Positions 21,584 through 31,889 of a DNA stretch of 64,000 bases are shown piece after piece; the stretch's first letter is position 1; each line of letters opens with the position of its first letter. This stretch comes from Adineta steineri (Eukaryota; Rotifera; Eurotatoria; Adinetida; Adinetidae). The stretch is taken from positions 1 to 64,000 of the forward strand of contig CAJNOI010000258.1 of the NCBI GenBank assembly GCA_905250115.1, written 5' to 3'. Below the pieces are notes generated by a model. That model did not search any database, was not told where the DNA came from, and saw only the letters and a program-made list of their open reading frames with translations. Position numbers and translations under genes: made by a program.

Positions 21584-21828
21584 TCAACAATAGCCCTTCG
21601 TCCCGTGATTTCTGAAACGAGTAAAACAAAAATATATTCGTCTTGATACGGATCGTACCATTTATTGCTTAAGCTCATATTATTGTAATATGATCTTTTG
21701 TTTTTTTTTGAAATTGCCGGTTCGAATTTCTATGGGTATTAGACTTGGGAACTAAAGTAATAGAAAATAATTAACTCCCGTTCTATAAATGTGTTTGAAT
21801 ATTTCATAAGGACAGGATTGAGAAAAGG

Positions 21829-24054
21829 ATGCATTTGGTAATATCTTTCATAGCATACTTATGTTGTTTTACATGTAACTCATATGGAGAATATGTGAGA
21901 AAAGGTAAGGAAAATTATACAAAAATTAGAGTTTCTTATTTATTCAAACTGTTTCCACCTGCAGTTTCTGTTATGTTTCGTTTATGTTACTTGACTTCTT
22001 TTAAAGAAAGTTGATTGATTGATTAGTACCACTATTGACTTTGCTCGAAACTGTTCTGTAGAAAAATATGAGCAACCGTTGACAAAAGAAAAGGTTGAAC
22101 TGAAACGAAGTGTCTGATCTACGTCTGTATAGTTATCACATTGTTTGATTTTGATTAATTTGTTACAATTTTGTAAGATTGTCAGGAAACAAAATAGAAA
22201 ATGAAACTGTAACGCAATCGATGTAAGTTAAATTAAGTCACTAATTTTGATTTATTTTGTTTAGATGACACCGCTGGAACACAGAAGCAAATGGAAAAAT
22301 TGAATAGAGGTTTAGTGGCTGTGCGAATAAGTAGTAGCCAAGTCTACATAAGTTGGCGTTTGTTTGGTACTGATCCATCAACAATTGCCTTTGTTTTATA
22401 TAGGGGTTCAACGAAAATTACATCAATACCTTTAAGCGATCGTACAAACTTCGTTGATAATACTACTACAAATGATATTTACACAGTTAAGTCCGTTTTG
22501 GACGGTGTAGAACAAGTATATTCAGAATCAGCTAGTATCTGGGCGCAACAATACTTGAGTATATCTCTAAAAATCCCCACAGGTGGGACATCACCTGATG
22601 GCATTGCCTATACATATAGTGCTAATGATTGTAGTGTTGGTGATCTAGATGGAGATGGAGAATATGAGATAGTACTGAAATGGGATCCATCAAATGCTCA
22701 TGACAATGCACATTCTGGATATACAGGTAATGTATATTTGGATGCCTACAAACTAAATGGCACACATTTATGGCGTATTGATCTTGGAAAAAATATTCGT
22801 GCTGGTGCACATTACACTCAGTTTATAGTATATGATCTAGATGGAGATGGAGAAGCTGAAGTTGCATGTAAAACTGCTGATGGCACCAAAGATGGAACAA
22901 ATGCTATCATTGGCGATGCAAATGCAGACTATCGAGCATCAAATGGTTATATTCTTTCGGGTGCTGAATTTTTAACTGTATTCAATGGACGAACAGGTAA
23001 AGCCATGGCTACAACTGATTATATGCCAGCTCGCGGTTCTGTATCTTCATGGGGTGATAATTATGGAAATCGAGTGGATCGTTTCGTTGCAGCTGTTGCT
23101 TATCTAGATGGTACACGACCAAGTTTAATTATGGGAAGAGGATATTATACTAGATTAGTACGAGTAGCATGGGATTGGAGAAATGGAAAACTTACACGTC
23201 GCTGGACATTTGATAGTTCATCATCAACACCAGGAAATAATGACTATTTTGGTCAAGGAAATCATCAAATGTCTGTTGGGGATGTTGATGGAGATGGAAA
23301 AGATGAAATTTGCAATGGTGCAAGCACTATCGATGATAATAGTACAGGATTATATGCAAATGGAAAGGGACATGGTGATGCTCTCCATATGACGGATATA
23401 GATCCCGATAGAGTAGGACAGGAAGTTTGGCAATGCTTTGAGAGTGTAAGCTCTTATGGAACGACTGGATTAGGTTTATTTGATGCTAAAACTGGTCAGA
23501 CCATATGGGGTGTTCCTGCAACCGGTGATGTTGGCAGAGCTATGGCTGCTGATATAGATCCACGTCACAAGGGTCTGGAAGTGTGGGGAGCAGCTGGTGG
23601 ATTATATAATTGTAAAGGTACTCAAATTGCGACAAGTAAACCATCTATGAATTTCGGTATATGGTGGGATGGTGACCTTTCACGAGAGCTTTTAGATGGA
23701 ACAAAGTTGGATAAATGGGACTATACTAAAAATGTATTAAATCGATTAATTAGTTTCTATAATTATGCTGATGCTACTGACAATAACGGAAGTAAGAAAA
23801 ACCCAGGATTGGTTGCAGATTTGCTTGGTGATTGGCGCGAAGAAGTTATCTTTAGAAGTAGCGATAATACCAGACTATTGTTATTCACCACAATAATTCC
23901 CACCAATACCCGTATCTACACACTGATGCACGATCCACAATATCGAGTCGCTGTGGCATGGCAAAATTCTGCTTATAATCAACCGCCTCATCCTGGATTT
24001 TATCTAGGAACAGACATGCCTGAACCACCAAAACCAAATATAGTATTGGTTTAA
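21829..24054 (+). CDS. secreted rhamnogalacturonan lyase, polysaccharide lyase family 11
   Basis: Two exons, 21829-21904 and 22265-24054, join in phase to give 621 aa. The small first exon encodes little more than a signal peptide (MHLVISFIAYLCCFTC). The second is a full PL11 enzyme, a beta-propeller lyase that cuts the rhamnose-galacturonate backbone of pectin by beta-elimination. Visible marks are the start LNRGLVAVRISSSQVYISWR, the calcium loops DLDGDGE (152-158 and 216-222) and DVDGDGK (365-370), YMPARGSVSSWGDNYGNRVD, and the C-terminal block DLLGDWREEVIFR. Closest known relatives are bacterial (for example Bacillus YesW/YesX type), so horizontal acquisition is very likely. The leader exon and 360-base intron show it has been domesticated for secretion, presumably for digesting plant or algal food. 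Confidence 0.92.
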
Positions 24055-24898
24055 AATTTTTGCACTTCACTAATTCAGTTGTATCTTAATTATTTTGACC
24101 TTTTGAGTGTGAAGTGTCTTTGAAAAATAAAAGCTTTACTCGTAATTCGTCTGCTATTAAAATGTAAAACATAATGGGACTGCTGACATTGTAAATTAGG
24201 TGTATGTCATGGTCAGTGGCATTTCTATCGTAATGTTTGTAATAAACCTGGTAGATATCGAGCAACACCACATAGTCTTACATCAGGAAATCATCTTATC
24301 ACACCCATAGGTCACTCGCAATTTTTAATATCTCATCCTTTACGTTTGATTGTTTCTTTTTACTGAGTATGTCTAATCCAATTGATGGAACAATGTCAAT
24401 TATAGATGATCTAACGATTAATCGAGTAGAAATAAATATTATGAACCTATGCTGCAAAATATGTGACAACACTCATTTAAGTTGTCGGTCGAGATCCAAC
24501 ACAGATTTACAAGCGAATATCAGCCAGAAAAGCTCAAATCCGCTGATAACTTTCATTACGTATATTTTTCTTCGTATATTGGACTACGAAGATTAATTAT
24601 AAAATATTATTATTTGGAAATACTTGTGAAATGCTCACCCAATTTATGAAACAGATTGAGCTAAATAAACCTGTCAAATACACAGAAACGAAGGATAAAT
24701 GTTGACATATTGTCAAACATATTGGAAAAAATAACAATAGAAAATATTAAATTCTTGATTATTATAACTCTGATTCATACATCTGTGAGCGTCAGGATGA
24801 AATAGCACCGCATTGTATTCAGCTATAGCTAATGGTTATGAGAACACTTTAGAATAATAATAAAACAGGTTTGAATCAAAGTTACATATAAACAAAGT
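24055..24898. other. intergenic
   Basis: 844 bases, AT-rich; no supported gene. A 75-codon frame at 24369-24596 has no recognisable features. Confidence 0.45.
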
Positions 24899-26875
24899 AT
24901 GCATACAATCCCTGATGTGAGTACAACGGCAGTAAAATTAGAATCACAATCAAGAAAACGTCCAACTGAGGAAGTTATCAAATGTGTATCTTCTGTTCTT
25001 ATTCCTCTTTTGATTGCTGTGTTCACCGTCGTTATTGCAATCATCCAATTCAAAAATGCCGCCGAGACACGTATTCAAGATTTGAAAATTGCAGAAGAAC
25101 AACGAGAGCAAGAAGATAGAATACAAGAAAAGCGTAGAAATGAAGATCGTTCGATAGCCAAAGATAATCGTGATAAAGATTTTGAAATTGCGAATCGGAC
25201 ACGCGAGCAAGATTTGCAGATTGAAAATGATCGGCGAGTAGAAGATCGTCGAACAGCCGAAGCTAGTCGACAGAAAGATTACGAAATCGCCCGACAACAA
25301 CGAGAACTAGATTTAGTTCTAGCCGATAATCGCCAAATGGACGTCGTTTTAGCTACCTATTTCAAAGAGATGTCGGACTTATTTCTGTCACCTAACTTCA
25401 CTCTTGGAGATAATAATATCATGGCAACTGTAATTCGAGCAAAAACACTTACTGCTCTTCGACAAATGGATACAAAACGAAAAGCTTACATTATTCTCTT
25501 TCTCTTCGAATCGAAAATGTTGACAAACAATCAACATCCAATTGATTTAAGTGGAGCAGACTTGGACGGACTGGATCTTAGCGTCAGTCCACGCATGCGA
25601 TACATGAAACAAGCGAGTTTACGAAATATTTCGTTGATGCATATTTCACTTGCCAATGCAACATTTGCCAATCGTGATCTGTCCGACAGCAATTTTAATT
25701 TTGCTACTCTATCAAACGTCAATTTTGAAGGTTGTCACATAGAGAGAACATCTTTTCTTAATGCAACACTGCAAAATACTAAGTTTGGTGATGCTTTTGT
25801 ACGCGATACAGAATTCTCTGGCTCAGATCTAAATGGATCTAATATATCACCAATTCAGATGCGTTACAACTTGCTAATGTTCGATGTTGTTTTACCCTCA
25901 GGCTTTCTACAACGTGATCCAAACTTATTGCTGAATGGTGACGCTGAACAAAAAGTGTGTTCGAATGGGACTATAGCTACAATTGAGCTTGAAGGTGGAT
26001 GGGAACCAGTTCGTACTAAAGGCCTACACCTTGAGAATCCAACACTTTATGAATATTCACCCAATGTATTTCGTCAAACTGGAACAGGAGCATGTTTCTT
26101 CTTATTTCTAGCGTTCGTTCATGGTGGCATGACTGTTAAAGTTTATGTTCCAGATCGTCTAAAAAATGTGCAACAAGCCTCATGGCGTGTGCGAGCTCAA
26201 TGTGGTTTTTTGGGTCATCAACAAGAGAGGACTCACTTTGAACTGAGCCTTGTAGAACGAGGAGATGTTCCTTCCAAGGAACTTATTGTGGGTAAGTGCT
26301 TACAACTCATAAAATAGTGAGTTTCAGGAAGAACAGAAAAATAGTTCTATTGAAATTACTCGACGTTTTGGCATGTTTCTTTATTATTATTTTGCTATTT
26401 TTTCTCCTCAAATTAAGAAAATTAAAGCTGTTTGTATATATTGCCAATAAAATTTGTTTTTTTTTGGTTTACAAAAGTTTTTGAGAAAATTTCTGTTATA
26501 GTGAGGTTTTGGCAATGAAATTCAAACCAAACAATAAACCTATTTCAATATTAGGAGAAAAATTTTGTGAATGTGAATTTTACGAATAAAATCGATGAAA
26601 AAGGGAAACATATCGTATCTTTATAGTCTATTTTCTAACTCCTATTTTAATTTTCAGACAATGTTACTACACTGAGCTCTGAAATAGGCGTAAGAATGCC
26701 ATTTAACTCCAAAGCAACTTATGTGGATTTGACTATTGAATTCAAACGTGACGCAAATGTAAAGATTAATGATTCATTTATCGGCTATTGTGATAACATT
26801 TATCTAGCTCTTGATCGATCATTTTGGTTTCCCATTGTCGATCCATGGGAAGTAGCATACTTAGAGTACGGATAA
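24899..26875 (+). CDS. membrane-anchored coiled-coil pentapeptide-repeat protein
   Basis: Two exons, 24899-26291 and 26658-26875, in phase, 536 aa. The order is: a cytosolic N-terminus; one transmembrane helix (about 31-50, VSSVLIPLLIAVFTVVIAII); and a highly charged coiled coil of about 100 residues (52-155) with an 11-12-residue rhythm (REQDLQIENDRR, RQKDYEIARQQREL). A linker and pentapeptide repeats (215-317: IDLSGADLDGLDLS, LANATFANRDLSDSNFNF) follow, and finally a beta-rich C-terminal domain (LLNGDAEQ...VDPWEVAYLEYG) like a carbohydrate-binding jelly roll. Pentapeptide repeats form a right-handed beta-helix and are mainly bacterial. This TM/coil/pentapeptide layout recurs in bdelloid genomes as I recall, but its role is unknown. 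A telomere-like stem-loop starts 17 bases after the stop. Confidence 0.8.
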
Positions 26876-26892
26876 TCGCTTTTTTACGGACA

Positions 26893-26956
26893 TCTTGAGG
26901 GTGTGAATATGACCATTATCTCATATTCTCACCATCACCCATATCCACTTCTCAAG
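26893..26956. repeat. telomere-like stem-loop element
   Basis: CTTGAGGGTGTGAATATGA on the left; TCACCCATATCCACTTCTCAAG on the right (split by two decayed repeats). It begins 17 bases after the pentapeptide gene stop. Confidence 0.75.
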
Positions 26957-27319
26957 CTTAGAACATTTTAAATGTATTCTATTATTTAAACTAATTGTAG
27001 CTGTATGTAAACATCATACATCTTCTTTTTTCTTTATTGTCATTTATCAATCTACTTGAATACATTCTTTACTTTATATTCAAGTAACCTTTTGTTGGCA
27101 GTCTTTTTGACCATTTTAAAATACTATAGTCATTGCATTCTCTATATAAGCCTGAACTCTCTTTTAAATAAATGTAGTTGATTCAAAAAGTTCATTTCGA
27201 TAAATAAGAAGTTATATACAAGTGAAGTGTTGATTATTATATGAATTTATCAACATGACCACATATTAACGTAACGTAAATTAGCAGCGGATTTGAATAT
27301 TTCTTGCTAATATTTTCTC

Positions 27320-27511
27320 ATGGAACTGTTCCAGTTGGACGTGTTGGATGCTGAACTTAACTATGAATCGAATAGTATTATTTCCTTAGCAGGATCGTCG
27401 AACAAAAAACAACTTTTTTTCTGTGAATTGCTGGCTTTTAGTGTCATATTCATATTATTTGTGTCGATTTCATTGTCATCAGTACTGAAGTTAACTCAGG
27501 AAAACAGTTGA
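27320..27511 (+). CDS. possible small membrane protein, 63 aa
   Basis: ATG 27320 opens a short frame with an acidic N-terminus (MELFQLDVLDAELNYE) and one strong hydrophobic segment (FCELLAFSVIFILFVSISLS). It is composed like a single-pass microprotein but there is no independent evidence, and the sequence is not recognised. It could be chance in AT-rich DNA. Confidence 0.25.
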   Translation: MELFQLDVLDAELNYESNSIISLAGSSNKKQLFFCELLAFSVIFILFVSISLSSVLKLTQENS

Positions 27512-27866
27512 TAATAATTTTCTTTTGAAAACTACGCTTTTGTATTACCACCTTATAAAATGCTTAGTGCAATCTATCTTAGGTAAATTAGAGAATGTAG
27601 ATGTGATACAGTGTGAATTAAGGTGAGGAACGGAGTGAGTATATGGGTTGAAAATCTATATTTACACCCAAATCGACGTTTTATTCATTGTATCTTCATT
27701 AAAAATCGAGAATGAATCTCAGATAGAATCGATCTTCATCGATTTTATTTGAAAACTGTTTATTAAAAGCGATACATATATAAATAATGAAACAAACAAC
27801 ATCAACAATAAAATAGAATACAACAGAAAAGTGTTTTTCATTAATAAAAAAAATCAAATCTTTCAT
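27512..27866. other. intergenic; includes 3' flank of a duplicated segment
   Basis: A weak telomere-like stem-loop lies at 27620-27671. From about 27690 the sequence is homologous to 42836 onward, the start of the receptor-gene duplication. Confidence 0.5.
27620..27671. repeat. telomere-like stem-loop element (weak)
   Basis: AAGGTGAGGAACGGAGTGAG on the left, TTTACACCCAAATCG on the right; a strongly eroded copy. Confidence 0.3.
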
Positions 27867-28975
27867 TCAGTTACGTGCTATTATTCTATTAAGATGATTT
27901 GTCATTGACATTGGTTGAATTCGTGCTCTTTGTCGAAAATGACAGATTTTTGAAACCAAGTGAATTAGTTCTTCTCGATAAACTCGAGCTGAAAGAATAT
28001 AAAGGAAAAATGGTGTAGTATATGATAAATAAAACAAAATTTGAGTAATTGAAAAGCCAAAGAAAAACTCCGATGTTGGGATAAAATCTGATGGAATTAT
28101 TAACAGTAGATATAAAACACATAATGGTGTATTTAGTAGAATATAAAGAATAACTTGAAGGAAAAGCATTCGAATTAGTTGACCTTCTGTGCGGCGATAA
28201 CTTCTTGTTACTTGTTGTAGAACTCGCGATCGAGTTGTATTATATATTGTCAGGAAACCAAATATAAGCATCAAGATTGGAGGAACAGCCGCAAATAATA
28301 GAGCTTGGATCAAGAGAAGACCTTGATTAAAAATTGATTTAGATCGAATAGTGCATCCATATCCATCATCATATACTTCATATAATACAAGAATATTAAT
28401 ATACCATAATATTGAATAAATAATAACAATCAAAATGAAATATTTGGCAACAACTATGCTACTAAATCTTCGTAATATAGTACTGGTTGAACTTGCACAA
28501 AAACGATCAATAGATGCTAAGATTATAGAATATGAAGAGATAAATGGACATACACTTACTATATATTGGATAATTTTACATGATACATTGGACACCATTT
28601 GCCCATTGATATTAAATCCATTCGATAAGAAATAGTTAATAACAAAAATTAAATAGATAAGATTGCTCGAGGCAAGAGCTAAGAAATATTTTGAACATGC
28701 GTGACTTCGTAGATTAGGTCGATTGAGTATAATTATATTAAGAGAATTTCCAACAATACCAGCTACTATTATGATTGGTAGGACAATTTGAGTAAGTTTA
28801 ATAGAAATTTCTGTAAGGGATGCTGACATATTTGATCTCTTCAGTAACTTTTACTCAAATACCAATGTATATATATATGTTCCTGATAATAATTTTTGAT
28901 TTGATTTTCTTTATAATACTAAAATTAAAAATATAACCGTGCTAATTAGTGTAATCTTCTGAAGCCTTTTATATT
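27690..28975. repeat. segmental duplication, copy A (7TM gene and flanks)
   Basis: Matches 42836-44115 over the whole coding region and both flanks. These include the shared 3' block CATTGTATCTTCATTAAAAA and the 5' block TTCTTTATAATACTAAAAT. Same orientation, about 15 kb apart. Confidence 0.8.
27867..28829 (-). CDS. class A-like 7TM receptor A
   Basis: 320-aa single-exon receptor with seven hydrophobic helices. TM1 carries Gly-Asn (VAGIVGNSLNIIIL); IDRFCAS stands at the DRY position at the end of TM3; a conserved CKI/CTIR pair could form the extracellular disulfide. TM7 is YTTPFFLYILSARVYREEL in place of NPxxY. N- and C-termini are short. It belongs to the large bdelloid-specific expansion of rhodopsin-like receptors, presumably for chemosensation or peptides; the ligand is unknown. 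Receptor B at 43001-43963 is its duplicate. Confidence 0.85.
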   Translation of the reverse strand: MSASLTEISIKLTQIVLPIIIVAGIVGNSLNIIILNRPNLRSHACSKYFLALASSNLIYLIFVINYFLSNGFNINGQMVSNVSCKIIQYIVSVCPFISSYSIILASIDRFCASSTSTILRRFSSIVVAKYFILIVIIYSILWYINILVLYEVYDDGYGCTIRSKSIFNQGLLLIQALLFAAVPPILMLIFGFLTIYNTTRSRVLQQVTRSYRRTEGQLIRMLFLQVILYILLNTPLCVLYLLLIIPSDFIPTSEFFFGFSITQILFYLSYTTPFFLYILSARVYREELIHLVSKICHFRQRARIQPMSMTNHLNRIIARN

Positions 28976-31200
28976 ATAGATAGAATTAGGAAGATGGTGT
29001 GATTGATCTATAATCTTATCTGCACTCACTCTGAACATGGAAAAGCTCTTAGTAAACTACCAGATTTTAGCTCATGAGTTGTATCAGATGTTGTCTATGC
29101 TGCATTATGTCATTTTAGTTGTGAAGGTAATTCAATATGCCTTTCATCGATTTTAAGAGTTTAAAATACAACTGCTATAGTTATGTTAGTTTCGCAAGCA
29201 ATGAAAAGTTTTGATAGAGATTTTATGACACTTTTAAATATAATAGATGAGATTCTATTCACCCGTTCGTTCACAACAACTTGATTTAAAGGCTGCTTAT
29301 AAAGTTAAAAAGTTAATATCAATAATGCATGTGATCGGACAAAATATTAACAAGCTATACTAATCTAGAAAAACTTTTCAACTTGTCGAATGAATATCGT
29401 ACAAAAATACGAATTAAGTCAGAAAGATGGGAGAATACAACTAAATCATTATTATATGGGTATTCATCTTTTTTGTGAAATACGATCTATAAAGGATATT
29501 GAAGGATATACTGACAGAAACTTTCATTCACTCATTCCTGCATACACAAAGTATTGAGATCATCAAAGACAACGATACACTGTGACTAAGAGCTCTTTGC
29601 CGAATCCGAAGTAGTATAAACAGTTCTTTCATGTCTAATAACAATGCATTTTACAAAGAAATATGTTCTCTCTTGACTTGTATACATAAAGACGCACTAC
29701 AATCTTTTAATTAAATTCAAATAATAATTATCTTCATTCATATACCTTAATTACATATAAATATGACTTTACTTATCTACGTTTATAGTCATCAGATACA
29801 TCTATATAGAGTTAATAGGTGAAAAAAGAACTGTATTAACAGTCATTTATATTTATGAGATAAATCTAAATTAAAAACCAACAAAATCATACTTGCCATC
29901 ATTTCTATCCACTAAACAAGTGTAAATGAAAAAAGGAGCATTTTATTTAGATAAAATCTACTTATTATCATCCATGCATACTCATTAAATAAATCTAAAT
30001 AAAGAAGATGAATAAATGATAAAAGTAAAATTATAATGATCTTCATTCATATTCATCAAATAATTTCAAATAAAAACAAAAAGGAAAATTATTTTTTTAT
30101 AGAAAATTAGACTGACGTCAGATAATATCTGCTAAATATATCTAAATAAAAAAAGATATAATTGAAATAAAATTTTATATATAATTGTTTATTCACACCC
30201 ATTATATAAATTCAATATATGAAAGAAATAAATGGTAAAAATGAAATTATACTCCGGATTAGATGTACAAAATTAATGTGAATAAATGAAATGAATACGT
30301 ATATGATTAAAGTAAACTTATCCATACTGTCAATTTCATCCATGAATTAAATTTAATTCAAATAAATTATAATTTTATATCAAATGTATGATTTGGCTTC
30401 TATTTCCATTCGGTACAATAAATCTGAGCAAAAATATAAATGTTAATTAGCTTTAAATAATATCTACTTTGGTCTCCAACATAGGAGAAATATAAATAGA
30501 ATGCAAAATAATTTTTCTTTCCATAAATGTATGATTAGATTGATATTTCGTGGAAGAAATAAATGACAACGAATTGTAAAAATGGTATGAATGTTACTGG
30601 ACAGAGTGACTGTTTTATGTGATCTTGATATAAAATTAAAATAAAACTTGATGAATAAACATAATCTTCGATGTCTAAATCCAAGCTGCTATTAATAACT
30701 AATTTTTTCGGTTTTCTACGCTAAATGTGAAAGGTGAAGAAAAATCTGATGGCACGAATTATTCTCGTAATAGAAAATGACTACTTTTTTTGCTGAAATA
30801 GACTACTTTATATGTTTCATCGTAGTTTCATATGATTTCCTTTGCATAATAATACATTTATTTCACATATTCCATCATTCATATAGAATACAATTTTTCA
30901 TCATAATTATTATACAAAATGAAAATAAACTAAAAAAAGAGATTTTTATTCGAGTATTGAGCCATCCACATGAAATTAAATATGTACAGTTCTATACTTT
31001 CCTCTCCTGCAAAACATACAGAATAAAAACTCCCCTTAGTTTCTTCATTTCAATCATATTCTCTATAAATTAACAAATTATTTTGAATAAGTGAAGAAAA
31101 TATAAAGATTTCTCTGTGAATCAAAACAACAACGTTAACAACTCAAAAGATGAAATAAGACAAGCTAATAGAACTTGGATTGTTGCCTTGATAAATTGCA
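28830..31200. other. intergenic, 2.4 kb, with a diverged tandem repeat
   Basis: No credible gene. The left end belongs to the duplicated receptor 5' flank. From about 29700 to 30320 there is a degenerate repeat. Confidence 0.45.
29700..30320. repeat. degenerate long-unit tandem repeat (about 100-120 bp)
   Basis: The motif pair AAATAAATCTAAATAAA and TCTTCATTCATAT recurs with spacing of roughly 100-120 bases, joined by ATGATAAAAGTAAAATTATA-like spacers. The copies are strongly diverged and AT-rich. Boundaries and copy number are estimates by eye. Confidence 0.35.
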
Positions 31201-31220
31201 TGGTATATCTATATGTTGTT

Positions 31221-31475
31221 TTAACCAAGAATTTGTTTGCGCACATATTGCCGTGCATTTATGTTATAATTCTTACAGCACATTGGACGATTATGTGTTT
31301 TCTGATAGGAACGATCGATATCCATGTTGGAAGTGCCGAGAAATGAAACTATAGTAGCTAGATTTACTGTCATGGTGTTATGGAGACGGTTTTCAAAGTT
31401 TATCCAAACGCCACAAGCGTTGTCGTAAGTAAATAGTTTTGGTTTTATTAATAAACCATTAATTTTTGTCAACAT
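31221..31475 (-). mobile_element. KDZ-like DNA transposase fragment
   Basis: The minus strand reads FTYDNACGVWINFENRLHNT, then a spacer and SNMDIDRSYQKTHNRPMC. This resembles the YDNAC...R plus IDxxHxxxH...C block of KDZ-type (Kyakuja-Dileera-Zisupton) cut-and-paste transposases. In this copy the expected H of the IDRFH motif is Ser-Tyr. Only about 85 residues are left, with no terminal repeats seen and no catalytic-domain remainder on either side. It is a dead scrap of a DNA transposon. Family call from memory. Confidence 0.45.
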
Positions 31476-31518
31476 ATTTGTTCAGTGTAGTAAAGTTACA
31501 AAAACTTGTTCAGATAAA

Positions 31519-31570
31519 CTTGAGGGTGTGGGTGTTTCTCTTCTCTTAGCGCATATCCACATCTAAGCTT
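31519..31570. repeat. telomere-like stem-loop element
   Basis: CTTGAGGGTGTGGGTGTTTC on the left; ATATCCACATCTAAG on the right, partly eroded. Lies next to the transposase fragment. Confidence 0.65.
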
Positions 31571-31789
31571 AAATGCATAAAAACTTTTGACGAAAAGATT
31601 TGATATAGGCTCAACTTATCGCAGCTTAGTTATGATACTTAAATAAGCTTAGATTAAATTTTAGCATTTGGCATAAAAATAAGTGAAATAACATGATTTT
31701 TTTAATCAATTTTGAAAATAATGTTTTCGAATACAATAAAAATATTTCTTAGAGTAAAGTGTGCGAATAGTGACAATCTCATATTTTCA

Positions 31790-31856
31790 TTCAAACTGAG
31801 GATTTCAATATAGATGTTTCAATCATCCCTCACTCATATCCACCACACTCAAGTTT
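31790..31856. repeat. telomere-like stem-loop element (degenerate)
   Basis: Left CTGAGGATTTC, right CACTCATATCCACCACACTCAAG. It ends 33 bases 3' of the ADP-ribosyltransferase stop. Confidence 0.55.
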
Positions 31857-31889
31857 TTACCGGAGATATTGTGTGTCAGAATACTATTC

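Larger units (their letters stand above)
20640..21828. other. intergenic with a 7TM remnant and a stem-loop
   Basis: Holds the truncated receptor fragment (20994-21146, minus) and a telomere-like half element (21541-21583). The frames at 20671-20999 are low-complexity and not supported. Confidence 0.5.

Noticed and set aside
31116-31346. Plus-strand 76-codon hydrophobic frame
   Set aside because: Shadow of the minus-strand KDZ-like transposase fragment.
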